Source: an uncultured Lachnospiraceae bacterium
Lineage (GTDB): Bacteria > Bacillota > Clostridia > Lachnospirales > Lachnospiraceae
Assembly: GCA_946627575.1 (NCBI GenBank)
Contig: CAMOVS010000003.1
Location: 1 to 17,177, forward strand
Length of the DNA: 17,177 nt
Reading direction: 5' to 3'
Below are positions 1-6,959 of the stretch, piece by piece (within the stretch, counting starts at the first letter, position 1; each line of letters begins with the position of its first letter). The notes beneath the pieces are model-generated. The model had not been told where the DNA came from. It made no database searches and was given only the letters and a program-made list of their open reading frames with translations. The position numbers were made by a program, and so were the translations under genes.

Positions 1-309
1 AACCCATAAATCAACCATTATCTGAGTGTTCATCCACTTTGCATTATAAGCAAAAGCAAATGAGGAGTTTGGGAATATCCGTGTCGTTAAATTGCAATAA
101 TCAACTGACTAATCTTGTCTTATTTTCTGTATTTTAACCAAAGGTAATCTCTTGTTCGTCGTCGTTTTGTCAGGTTCATGGAATTCCATGAAGCCCCTTA
201 TAAGAACTTGTTGTTTGCGACAATTATTTGCCGCAGATAAAAATGCACTTTGTCGGTAATTGGGTGTATGATGGTAATAGAACAACAAGAAGGAAGCAAG
301 GAGATCATC
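1..309. other. Non-coding left-end region with a dyad and upstream region of the small plus-strand gene
   Basis: No convincing gene is visible here. The stretch is AT-rich. It contains a perfect 18-bp palindrome (175-192), an imperfect hairpin at 216-235 (TGCG-A-CAA, loop TTAT, TTG-C-CGCA), and the Shine-Dalgarno site of the gene starting at 310. Promoter-like pieces for that gene exist, such as TTGCGA at 215 followed by an AT-rich GATAAA at 236, but the spacing is poor, so I do not call a promoter. On the minus strand an ATG at 33 is open to the window edge for only 11 codons, with TATAAT at 43-48 just upstream. It could be the start of a divergent gene lying outside, but that cannot be judged from 33 bases. 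Confidence 0.5.
175..192. repeat. Perfect 18-bp palindrome (possible operator)
   Basis: TTCATGGAATTCCATGAA reads identically on both strands without interruption. It lies 118 bases upstream of the start codon at 310, in DNA with no visible gene. Perfect dyads of this length often bind dimeric regulators, but no regulator gene is present in the window and a role is inferred only. Confidence 0.5.
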
Positions 310-606
310 ATGTTAAAAATCGAAAATATGGAAAAGTGGACCGAATCTTATTTTGCCGACAAGGCTAATCAGGACAAGGCCAGGAAGGCCTGCGAACGTT
401 ATGATCGTCTTATGGTCATCAACGTCAAAAAGCAGCTTTCCATGGGATCGGAACAGATTAATATTGAAGAGATCGCCGCAGAAGACCCGGGGAAGCGGCT
501 GGAAAAGGTTCGTTTTGAGATCCTTCCGTCGGCAGAGCTTGACGGAAAGAAAGGAAAGGTCCGTGTCGACCTGATCGACCAGAAGGCAGAATTCATTCCC
601 CTGTAG
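310..606 (+). CDS. Small hypothetical protein, 98 aa
   Basis: I do not recognise this protein. It is a soluble, highly charged 98-residue polypeptide beginning MLKIENMEKW, with no signal peptide, no membrane segment and no cysteine. The N-terminal half is rich in Lys, Asp, Glu and Arg and looks helical; the C-terminal half (from about residue 62) alternates charged and hydrophobic residues and could be beta-stranded. The start at 310 is chosen because AAGGAG at 298-303 sits six bases before it. A longer in-frame start at 250 has no ribosome site and adds an uncharged, unlikely leader. It is the only recognised plus-strand gene and converges on the thioredoxin-like gene, sharing the terminator at 674-723. 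It appears to be monocistronic. Function unknown. Confidence 0.7.
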   Translation: MLKIENMEKWTESYFADKANQDKARKACERYDRLMVINVKKQLSMGSEQINIEEIAAEDPGKRLEKVRFEILPSAELDGKKGKVRVDLIDQKAEFIPL

Positions 607-673
607 ACAAGCCGGCTCATCCGACTAGCAGCACATTTCAAACAGGCATCATCTATATTCAGCATTAATCACA

Positions 674-723
674 AAAAAGCAGCAGGTAGATCCGCACGAA
701 TCAGCGGTTACTTGCTGCTTTTT
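674..723. terminator. Bidirectional intrinsic terminator between convergent genes
   Basis: Bases 674-689 pair with 708-723 (16 bp including two G-U pairs), and an inner CCGC/GCGG stem (692-695 with 704-707) extends the hairpin past a two-base bulge. The plus strand ends in T at 719-723. The minus strand ends in T because of the A run at 673-678. It can therefore stop transcription from both the 310-606 gene and the thioredoxin-like gene at 793-1098. Confidence 0.85.
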
Positions 724-792
724 AATAACTTGATCTGAATCAATCCTGACTTCCGTCGGGAGAATCCTCTTCGATAAAGTCCGAATCTTCGC

Positions 793-1098
793 TTATAACA
801 TATCTGCTACAGCCTTGTTTACTTCGATGGCTGCCTTAAAGACCTTCTCAAGATTAGCCTTCATCTGATCTCTGGTCTCACCCGGATCTGCTTCATAAAG
901 CTTATTGTCTCCCAGGAAAAATGCCGGCACGCGGTCATGGGTGAACTTAGCTGCGATATCGGGGCGAGCCTGTTCGTCCACCTTAAGAATCCTAACATTA
1001 TTATACTCAGCATTGTTGTTTTGAAGCTCCAGCATCAGAATATCTGCTCTCTTACAATACTGGCACCCCGGCATATAGAAATATAATACTCCGATCAT
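793..1098 (-). CDS. Thioredoxin-like protein with CxxC active site
   Basis: This is a 101-residue single-domain thioredoxin fold. It starts with a short beta strand (MIGVLYFY) followed immediately by the redox motif C12-Q-Y-C15, and has the family's cis-proline at V57-P58 (in DRVPAFF). It has no signal peptide, so it is probably a cytosolic dithiol reductant or disulfide exchanger. The WCGPC motif of general thioredoxins is absent; PGCQYC is nearer to specialised thioredoxins and glutaredoxin-like proteins. The start is supported by AAGGGGG about 8 bases upstream. It is the last gene downstream of the ABC transporter, separated by 241 bases, so it may be co-transcribed or have its own promoter. 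An acidic open frame follows the stop codon in another frame (see findings). Fold assignment is secure; the partner is unknown. Confidence 0.85.
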   Translation of the reverse strand: MIGVLYFYMPGCQYCKRADILMLELQNNNAEYNNVRILKVDEQARPDIAAKFTHDRVPAFFLGDNKLYEADPGETRDQMKANLEKVFKAAIEVNKAVADML

Positions 1099-1138
1099 TT
1101 CTCTGACCCCCTTATTATTGTTCCCATCAACTCATCAG

Positions 1139-1251
1139 TTCAATCGGAACCGCCTCAGCCTCCTGCTCGTAATCATCTGCTGATACGTGCATCTGTGCTG
1201 CCTTGCGATCCTTTTATCTTTTAATATGTTACCATTCTGGTTCCGACTGAA
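1139..1251 (-). repeat. 13-bp inverted repeat enclosing an 87-base loop upstream of the thioredoxin-like gene
   Basis: Bases 1139-1151 (TTCAATCGGAACC) are complementary to 1239-1251 (GGTTCCGACTGAA) except at one position. The transcript of the minus strand could form a long-range stem closing an 87-nt domain in the spacer between the permease gene and the thioredoxin-like gene. No known riboswitch class was recognised. Confidence 0.45.
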
Positions 1252-1274
1252 TTCATAGCATACGATTATCTTTC

Positions 1275-1288
1275 TTGGAAATATCCAA
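1275..1288. promoter_or_regulatory. TTGGA-N4-TCCAA dyad, copy 1
   Basis: TTGGAAATATCCAA lies in the spacer between the permease gene and the thioredoxin-like gene. The same half-sites with the same four-base spacing occur at 6960-6973, upstream of the flavoprotein gene. A shared operator is possible, but there is no direct evidence for a regulator. Confidence 0.3.
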
Positions 1289-1339
1289 CCAGCCAGGTCT
1301 TCGTCCCGCACAGAGAAGAAGTATCCGCCCGGAAGCACT

Positions 1340-2263
1340 CTAAGATTCTGACACGGATTTTGGTCCTCGGCCGGACCTGCCGGTCCCGGTTCGGGAAGTC
1401 CTCCGGCTTCTCACCAGAACATCCAGCCCTACCATGGCCAGAATCATGACGCCTACCGCCAGGTTCTGCCACTCAGACTGAACTCCCATAATGTTCATAA
1501 TGTTAGAAATCAGAGTAAGGATGATGGCTCCGGCTACCGTTCTCAGGACACCTCCTTCTCCTCCCAGCAGGGAATTTCCTCCAACGACGACGGCAGCTAC
1601 AATCCTCAGGCCGTAGGCTTCCGTCATCCCGGCATCTGCTGCATTAAGACGGGCTGTCATCATGATTCCGCCCATCGCTCCTGTCAGACCGCAAAGAATA
1701 TAAGCGGCTATGATTGTCCTCACCGTCTTCAACCCGGAATAACGGGCTGCGACCGGGTTCATCCCAATCAGATACAGCTCCCGACCAAATACCGTTTTTT
1801 GAAAAATCCAATAAAAGATGCCGGATGCTATCGCTGCCAGGATCACCGGAACCGGTACAATGCCTATGCGGCCGATTCCCAGCCTGGTGAAATAAGGAGG
1901 CAGGCCATAGATGACGCCTCCATTCATGACAATGGTCGCCATGCCTGACGCCACCATGTTGGTTCCGTAGGTCGCTATGAAGGAAGGCAGTTTTAGCGCA
2001 CCTACCAGGAGTCCATTTACTATACCGAAGACCGCTCCTGTAAGAAGGGCTGCGCCAACAGCCAGCCCTGCCGGATACTCAAGCACCAGAAGCTGAGCGC
2101 TGATACAACCGCAGAGAGCTGCGAAAGACCCCACCGACAGGTCAATATTGCCGGTCAGAACCACTCCGGTCAGGCCCAGACTCAGCATCAGAAGAATACT
2201 GGCCTGGCGAAGAACCGTAATCATATTCTCCAAGCTAACTATTTCCATTATCAGGCTGGTCAT
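1340..2263 (-). CDS. RbsC-type sugar ABC transporter permease (stand-alone subunit)
   Basis: This is a membrane permease of the branched-chain/ribose superfamily (BPD_transp_2), 307 residues, close to the usual length of about 310-330. Diagnostic segments are GNIDLSVGS (about residues 38-46), GMNPVAARYSGL in the middle, and the late glycine-rich VGGNSLLGGEGG. Many hydrophobic segments span the protein, and it ends in an Arg/Ser-rich cytoplasmic tail of about 20 residues. The ATG overlaps the TGA of the upstream fusion gene (ATGA, 2260-2263), and GGAGGAGG lies about nine bases before it inside that gene, so the two are translationally coupled. Because the upstream gene already encodes one permease half, this protein is probably the second, non-identical half of a heterodimeric channel. 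The transported substrate cannot be read from sequence. Confidence 0.93.
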   Translation of the reverse strand: MTSLIMEIVSLENMITVLRQASILLMLSLGLTGVVLTGNIDLSVGSFAALCGCISAQLLVLEYPAGLAVGAALLTGAVFGIVNGLLVGALKLPSFIATYGTNMVASGMATIVMNGGVIYGLPPYFTRLGIGRIGIVPVPVILAAIASGIFYWIFQKTVFGRELYLIGMNPVAARYSGLKTVRTIIAAYILCGLTGAMGGIMMTARLNAADAGMTEAYGLRIVAAVVVGGNSLLGGEGGVLRTVAGAIILTLISNIMNIMGVQSEWQNLAVGVMILAMVGLDVLVRSRRTSRTGTGRSGRGPKSVSES

Positions 2264-4860
2264 ACCGATCGGCCTCCTCCCCGTCCTGCATCGTAAAGCC
2301 GGTCCTGTTCATAATATCTGAACAGGGCATCGATGATGATCGCTCCAAGAACTACTATCCCTATGATGGCATTCTGGTAGATGGACGATACTCCCATCTG
2401 CATTAGTCCGCTTTTCAGAATCTGTATCATCAGAACACCGAACACCGTTCCTCCTACGCCGCCCCGCCCTTCTCTCAAGGATGTTCCTCCCAGAAGCACA
2501 GCGGCAACGGCACTAAACTCAAGCCCATTTCCGGCATTAGGATTCCCCGATTCGATCCGGCAGCATATAAGCAGTCCCCCGATCCCGGCTAGAATCCCGG
2601 CCAGGGCAAAGGCGCCCATCATACTTTTATCCTTGCTGGCCCCGGATAAGATGACAGCCTCCGGGTTGCCCCCCAGTCCCTTCACCTTTTTTCCAAAGGT
2701 GGTTTTATTGAGGATAAACCAGGTAGCAGCAAAGACCGCAAGGCCTATCCAGACGGACCAGGAAAGGCCCAGCACTCCCTCCTTGGCGATCCTCCGGAAG
2801 ATGGAATCATTAAAATATATGGTCATGCTCCCGCAGAGCAGCAGAGCGGCAGACTTAAAGATATTCTGGGTTCCCAGCGTTGTTATAAACACCGGGATCT
2901 TTGCCTTGGCTGCCAATATCCCATTGAAGACTCCGCAAAGAAGGGCCGCCAGTAAAGTAACAGCCACTGCCCCGGCCATAGGTGTTCCCAGGTTCAGCAA
3001 GGCAATCCAAAGAACACAGGTCAGGCTGACAATGGACCCCAGGGACAGGTCTGTGCCCTGGGTTAGGATAATCACAGTCTGTCCGCAGGCGATCACCAGA
3101 AGCGGGGCAGCCTGACGGAAAATCATACCCAGATTATCCATGCTATAATAATGATCCACCAGGAAGCCGAAAAAAAGCATCATCGACAGCATCATATAGA
3201 AGCCCGGAGGAATGGTCTGCACTATTCTTTTCCCCCGGCGCTTCCACTCAGCCTGACCGGCAGCCAAAGCTTTCCTTCTTTCCCGCAAAGCCGCAGACGG
3301 TTCACTAACCGCTTCTTTTTCCTCTGAGCCGGTGCCGGTCCCTGCCCCCGGATCATCGGCCATCATCAGCTTGCCCAGAGACTCCTCATCGGCCTGACCC
3401 TTTTGGACCTGAGCAACGATTCTCCCTTCTCTCATCACGTAAATCCTGTCACTCATACCCAGTATTTCCGGCAATTCGGAAGAAATCATCAGGATAGACT
3501 TGCCTTTGGATGCCATGTCATCCATGAGCCGGTAGATCTCCATCTTGGCCCCTACATCAATGCCTCGGGTGGGCTCATCAAATATAACAAAATCCGTATT
3601 GGCCAAAAGCCATTTTGCCATAACCACTTTCTGCTGGTTGCCGCCGGAAAGGGAAGCTGCCGCCGTTTCAGGGCCGGGCACGGCAATATCCAACTTGCCG
3701 ATATACTCCCTGGCCGTCTTTTTTTCTTTTTCCTGTCTAACCATTCTGGAAGGGAAAAGCCTGGCCAGACTTGCCGCGGTAATATTCCACATAACACTGG
3801 CTCGGGGAGCCAGCCCCTGAACTTTGCGATCTTCGGGAAGAAGTCCTATCCCTTCCTGAACCATTTCCCTGGACCCTTTCCCGGTTACATCCTTACCATG
3901 AAGAATAAGCCTGCCTGCAGAGGGGCGATTAATACCCGCCAAAAGCTCTGCAAGTTCTGTTCTGCCTGAACCTACCAGACCGGCAAGGCCTACAATCTCT
4001 CCTTTCATGACAAAAAGGGAACCGTCCCTAACTTTCCCTTTTCGATCCCGCAGCCCTTCCACCCGCAGAACCTCTTCTCCGAGTCCTTCGCTCTCACGGG
4101 CCTGCTCTCTGCGTACATAGATGGATCCGGCTTCTCTGCCTACCATCTGGTAGATGAGCTTTTCTTCAGACAGGTCATCTATCTTATTGGTACTGATGAA
4201 GCATCCATCCCGCATAACCGTTATCCTGTCTCCGATTCTGGAATACTCCTGCAGCCTGTGGGATATGTAGATAATGCCTATGCCTTTCTCTTTCAGCTGA
4301 CATATTTTCTTAAAAAGGGCATCCACTTCCCTTTCCGACAGGGCTGCCGTTGGCTCATCAAAAATCATAATGCGGGGACCCGCTGACAGCATTTTGGCAA
4401 TCTCCACAATTTGCTGACCGGCAATACCAAGCCTGCCGACAGGTTGTGTAACATCCATATCTCCACTGCCGATCTCCCGGAGTATCCCGGCAGCATCCCG
4501 GTTCATTTTTCTCGAACGGATAATCCCTGTTCCCGGAATAACCGGCTCCCTGTTAAAATAAATATTCTCCGCAGCACTGAGCCAGGGAATCAGGGTAAAC
4601 TCCTGGTAGACCGCTCCAATACCTCTTGACAGGGCTTGCCTTGTAGACGCAAATGAAACCTCTTCCCCATCGAGAAAGATCTGCCCTTCGTCAGGCTGCA
4701 GGTAACCAAGTATGCATTTACAAAGAGTACTTTTACCTGCCCCATTTTCTCCGGCCAGGATATGAACCTCTCCCGGAAAGAGGTCAAAGTTCATATGATC
4801 CAATGCCTTGACACCAGGAAATAATTTTGATAAATCTCGAATCTCCAGTATGGGTTTCAT
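2260..4860 (-). CDS. Fused RbsA-type double ATPase and RbsC-type permease, sugar-family ABC transporter
   Basis: One 866-residue protein carries all ATPase functions and one permease half. Residues 1-240 are the first ABC domain: Walker A GENGAGKST 37-45, Q86, a degenerate signature GIAGQQ near 145-150, Walker B IMIFDEP 164-170, and switch H201. Residues about 262-500 are the second: degenerate Walker A GLVGSGRTE 294-302 with Arg in place of Lys, as is usual in RbsA; signature LSGGNQQ 404-410; FVIFDEP 424-430. A charged linker (about 501-550) leads into an RbsC permease with QGTDLSLGS at 601-609, GNPEAVILSG at 731-740 and GGTSLREGRGG near 791-801. Start 4860 is chosen because GGAG precedes it by nine bases; the frame is open further to 4965, but that part overlaps the previous gene. 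The two domain types are normally separate polypeptides. No frameshift or stop interrupts the join. Confidence 0.93.
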   Translation of the reverse strand: MKPILEIRDLSKLFPGVKALDHMNFDLFPGEVHILAGENGAGKSTLCKCILGYLQPDEGQIFLDGEEVSFASTRQALSRGIGAVYQEFTLIPWLSAAENIYFNREPVIPGTGIIRSRKMNRDAAGILREIGSGDMDVTQPVGRLGIAGQQIVEIAKMLSAGPRIMIFDEPTAALSEREVDALFKKICQLKEKGIGIIYISHRLQEYSRIGDRITVMRDGCFISTNKIDDLSEEKLIYQMVGREAGSIYVRREQARESEGLGEEVLRVEGLRDRKGKVRDGSLFVMKGEIVGLAGLVGSGRTELAELLAGINRPSAGRLILHGKDVTGKGSREMVQEGIGLLPEDRKVQGLAPRASVMWNITAASLARLFPSRMVRQEKEKKTAREYIGKLDIAVPGPETAAASLSGGNQQKVVMAKWLLANTDFVIFDEPTRGIDVGAKMEIYRLMDDMASKGKSILMISSELPEILGMSDRIYVMREGRIVAQVQKGQADEESLGKLMMADDPGAGTGTGSEEKEAVSEPSAALRERRKALAAGQAEWKRRGKRIVQTIPPGFYMMLSMMLFFGFLVDHYYSMDNLGMIFRQAAPLLVIACGQTVIILTQGTDLSLGSIVSLTCVLWIALLNLGTPMAGAVAVTLLAALLCGVFNGILAAKAKIPVFITTLGTQNIFKSAALLLCGSMTIYFNDSIFRRIAKEGVLGLSWSVWIGLAVFAATWFILNKTTFGKKVKGLGGNPEAVILSGASKDKSMMGAFALAGILAGIGGLLICCRIESGNPNAGNGLEFSAVAAVLLGGTSLREGRGGVGGTVFGVLMIQILKSGLMQMGVSSIYQNAIIGIVVLGAIIIDALFRYYEQDRLYDAGRGGGRSV

Positions 4861-4900
4861 ATTTGTGATCTCCGTTGATCTGTGACTGTCCTTATACCAT

Positions 4901-4929
4901 AAAAAGTCCGGCAGATTAACTGCCGGACT
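4901..4929 (-). terminator. Intercistronic terminator between binding-protein and ATPase-permease genes
   Basis: Bases 4905-4914 (AGTCCGGCAG) pair perfectly with 4920-4929 (CTGCCGGACT) around a five-base loop. On the minus strand the hairpin is followed by five T (4905-4901). It lies 24 bases after the binding-protein stop and 40 bases before the fusion start. Partial termination, or protection of the upstream mRNA 3' end, would make more binding protein than membrane complex, a common arrangement in ABC import operons. Confidence 0.8.
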
Positions 4930-4952
4930 ATTCTTCCTCTTTCTCTCTGCCA

Positions 4953-6095
4953 TTACTCGAACCATCGATATTGATCGATGTATTCCTGCACATTTTCTTT
5001 GGTAATCAAAGGCTGATGCCTCTCGGATGGGAAGGGAATAAAGTATTCCTCAGGCAGGGTACCATTGTTAAGATACTGAACAATATAGGCAACCGCCAGG
5101 TAAGTGGATCCATAAGGATCGGTGTTGTAGGTCACATAAAGATCCCCATCCTTTACAGCTGCTGCTGCATCCTTGGATCCGTCCTCACCGCCTACGAAGA
5201 CCCCTTCCACCTTTTTCTGCTTCAGGGCCTGTATGGCGCCGATGGCCATCTCATCATTGCAGCAAGCAACTACGGAAAGCCCTTCCGCAACATCCTTCCT
5301 CTCAAGAAGGTTCTCCATAACAGACATGCCCTCGGTTCTCTTACAATTAGCCGTCTGGGAAGCAACGATCTTCATGTCCGGGTATTCCGCGATGGCATCC
5401 TCGATGCCCTTCTTCCGCTCTTCCATGTTCTGCACGCCGGCGGGACCTTCCAGTATAATGGCCTTTCCTTTTCCTCCGGCTGCCTCGCAGAGCTCTTTAG
5501 CTACCAGGTAGCCGGTCTCATAATAGTCCACGCCGCTACGCATAAATGCACCCGTCTCCGGGGCAGTACCGATAGCGACTACAGGAATTCCCTTCTCATT
5601 GGCTGTGTTCACAACCGGCTGGATTCCTTTAGAGTCGGATGGATGAATGACAAAACCATCCACCCCCTGCCCCATAAGGGATTCCATGATGGATACCTGC
5701 TCTTCGATGGAGTCCTGGGAGGAGGGGGCCAGTGTCTGTACTTCGATGCCCAGGTCTTTACCTGCCTTCTGTCCTCCTGCCCACATACCTAGCATGTAGG
5801 GATTGGTAGAGTTCCTTGTCATGACAACAATCTTATACTTTTTGTCCGCTTTAACCCCTGTAGATATTCCTCTTCCGATGCCTTCCACCGGCAGCTTCAG
5901 CTCATTCTTGGCGTAAGCGCTGGCCCGGTTGGTATTAACATTTTTGCTGAAATCCTCATTAACCTTTTCTCCGGTACTGCTCTCAGCCAGATCAAGGCCG
6001 GCAGAAGTATTCTCCGCTCCGGATCCCCCGGAACAGGCTGCCATAAGGCAAAGGACCGCTCCGGTCAATAATGCAGCAAGTATTCTTTTTTTCAT
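4953..6095 (-). CDS. RbsB-like periplasmic-binding-family lipoprotein (sugar-type ABC transporter)
   Basis: This is a 380-residue extracytoplasmic solute-binding protein anchored as a lipoprotein. MKKR and a hydrophobic run end in lipobox M-A-A-C with lipidated C21, followed by a Gly/Ser-rich linker. The mature part matches the type I sugar-binding fold (Peripla_BP_4/RbsB group): KIVVMTRNSTNPY at the first strand, a Gln/Glu-rich segment leading to QGVDGFVIHPSD, NEKGIPVVAIG, and VVACCNDEMAIGAIQAL in the second lobe. The start at 6095 is chosen over an in-frame ATG at 6149 because AGGGAGG precedes it closely and a proper signal peptide results. It is followed by a terminator-like hairpin and then its transporter. 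Ligand unknown; ribose, galactose, xylose, autoinducer-2-like or glycoside ligands are all possible for this fold. Confidence 0.93.
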   Translation of the reverse strand: MKKRILAALLTGAVLCLMAACSGGSGAENTSAGLDLAESSTGEKVNEDFSKNVNTNRASAYAKNELKLPVEGIGRGISTGVKADKKYKIVVMTRNSTNPYMLGMWAGGQKAGKDLGIEVQTLAPSSQDSIEEQVSIMESLMGQGVDGFVIHPSDSKGIQPVVNTANEKGIPVVAIGTAPETGAFMRSGVDYYETGYLVAKELCEAAGGKGKAIILEGPAGVQNMEERKKGIEDAIAEYPDMKIVASQTANCKRTEGMSVMENLLERKDVAEGLSVVACCNDEMAIGAIQALKQKKVEGVFVGGEDGSKDAAAAVKDGDLYVTYNTDPYGSTYLAVAYIVQYLNNGTLPEEYFIPFPSERHQPLITKENVQEYIDQYRWFE

Positions 6096-6199
6096 ATGCC
6101 CTCCCTCTAATGCTGTGCTACCTTGTCTGCCACGGGCAAATGCTTTCATTAATTAATGTGGGTTTCTCTTATTCAGGCAGGAAGGATAAAAGACCGGCT

Positions 6200-6832
6200 C
6201 TATAACCCGCGCGATCTTAATTTATTAATATAATTCAGCTCCTTTGAAAACTGCTGAGCAGAGGCCTCTGCTTTTGCTCCTCCTATGCCAACGCCCAGTC
6301 TGACGGCAGCTTCCACATACTCAGGATGCTCATCAATGGCATCAGGTCCTCCGAGTCCTCCGCAAAGAAGCTGTCCCTTGCACTCAAACTGCAGCAAAGT
6401 ATTCACCAGATCAAATTCCTCTTTGATCGGTCCGAATACTGCCGGATCCGGATTGTTGGCCGTAGCAATCAGGTAGGTCTCCTTGACGGTACATTGAGCT
6501 CTTCCCTTAGGAGCTGCAAATGGATACAGACGATCCACGACCTTCTTAATCTGGGAAGTAAAACTCTTCCAGTATATGGGTGTCACCAGTACAAGGACAT
6601 CCGCCCAGCACATTTTCTCATGAAGCTTTACGCCATCGTCCTTCAGGCCGCAGCAGCCTCTCTGATGACAGCTTGCATCTCCATGGCAGCCATCCATATT
6701 AAGAGCGCAAGCATCAAGAACCTCTACGGTATTTCCCGCTGCTGTAGCACCGCCGGCAAAAGCGGCTGCCAGTGTGTTGGAATTACCATTGGCCCTGGGA
6801 CTACCGGTGATTATTAAAATATTCTTACCCAT
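6200..6832 (-). CDS. Flavodoxin-fold NAD(P)H-dependent FMN reductase family protein
   Basis: This is a 210-residue flavodoxin-like reductase of the NADPH-dependent FMN reductase/NQO type. The FMN phosphate loop is visible as ITGSPRANGNSNTLAAAF (residues about 8-25), and the flavin-contact segment as VLVTPIYWKSFTSQIKKVVDRLYPF. A cysteine cluster (C42, C49, C55, C60, C61) occupies the place where iron-sulfur flavoproteins bind [4Fe-4S], but the spacing C-x5-C-x4-C-C is not the standard CX2CX2CX4-7C, so cluster binding is uncertain. The start at 6832 is set by GGAGG eight bases upstream; longer in-frame starts lack a ribosome site. It probably heads the transporter operon: a promoter lies at 6912-6917 and the binding-protein gene follows after 104 bases. 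The in vivo substrate is unknown. Confidence 0.88.
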   Translation of the reverse strand: MGKNILIITGSPRANGNSNTLAAAFAGGATAAGNTVEVLDACALNMDGCHGDASCHQRGCCGLKDDGVKLHEKMCWADVLVLVTPIYWKSFTSQIKKVVDRLYPFAAPKGRAQCTVKETYLIATANNPDPAVFGPIKEEFDLVNTLLQFECKGQLLCGGLGGPDAIDEHPEYVEAAVRLGVGIGGAKAEASAQQFSKELNYINKLRSRGL

Positions 6833-6885
6833 AACATTTACCTCCATCATCATACCCTTATATAATACTTTTAGATTGGAATTAC

Positions 6886-6907
6886 AGACAGCTCCGGCTG
6901 TCTTTTT
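6886..6907. other. Stem-loop at the probable 5' end of the flavoprotein mRNA; terminator-like on the plus strand
   Basis: AGACAGC (6886-6892) pairs with GCTGTCT (6897-6903) around loop TCCG. On the plus strand it is followed by T to 6907, the form of an intrinsic terminator, although no plus-strand gene is nearby. On the minus strand it would lie at the extreme 5' end of the transcript starting from the -10 element at 6912-6917, where such hairpins can protect mRNA from 5'-end decay. Confidence 0.55.
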
Positions 6908-6911
6908 CGTT

Positions 6912-6917
6912 ATTATA
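6912..6917 (-). promoter_or_regulatory. Extended -10 promoter for the flavoprotein-transporter operon
   Basis: The minus strand reads TGGTATAAT, a consensus TATAAT with the extended TGn element. No good -35 is present, which fits an extended -10 promoter. A start near 6905 would leave a leader of about 70 bases before the ATG at 6832. The dyad at 6960-6973 lies upstream at an operator- or activator-like distance. Confidence 0.5.
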
Positions 6918-6959
6918 CCACCTGACAGCACATAAAGCATCAGCATTTATGAAGAATAA

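Noticed and set aside
250..309. Upstream start for the 98-residue gene
   Set aside because: The codon at 250 has no ribosome site, while AAGGAG is correctly placed before 310.
1135..1338. Possible 67-residue minus-strand gene with a protein-like start (GGYFFSVRDEDLAGW)
   Set aside because: It would begin at GTG with no ribosome site, and its second half is Arg-rich and non-protein-like. It overlaps the inverted repeat at 1139-1251. Chance or a decayed remnant cannot be excluded.
4971..5792. Plus-strand open frame of 273 codons opposite the binding-protein gene
   Set aside because: Antisense shadow of a lipoprotein gene with signal peptide and conserved fold; no domain seen.
6136..6149. Catabolite-repression-like site TGAAAGCATTTGCC on the minus strand before the binding-protein gene
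   Set aside because: Three departures from the cre consensus, including the central CG, and no promoter nearby to place it; too weak to call.
6147..6158. 12-bp palindrome CATTAATTAATG
   Set aside because: Short and almost pure A/T; such dyads are frequent by chance in AT-rich spacers.
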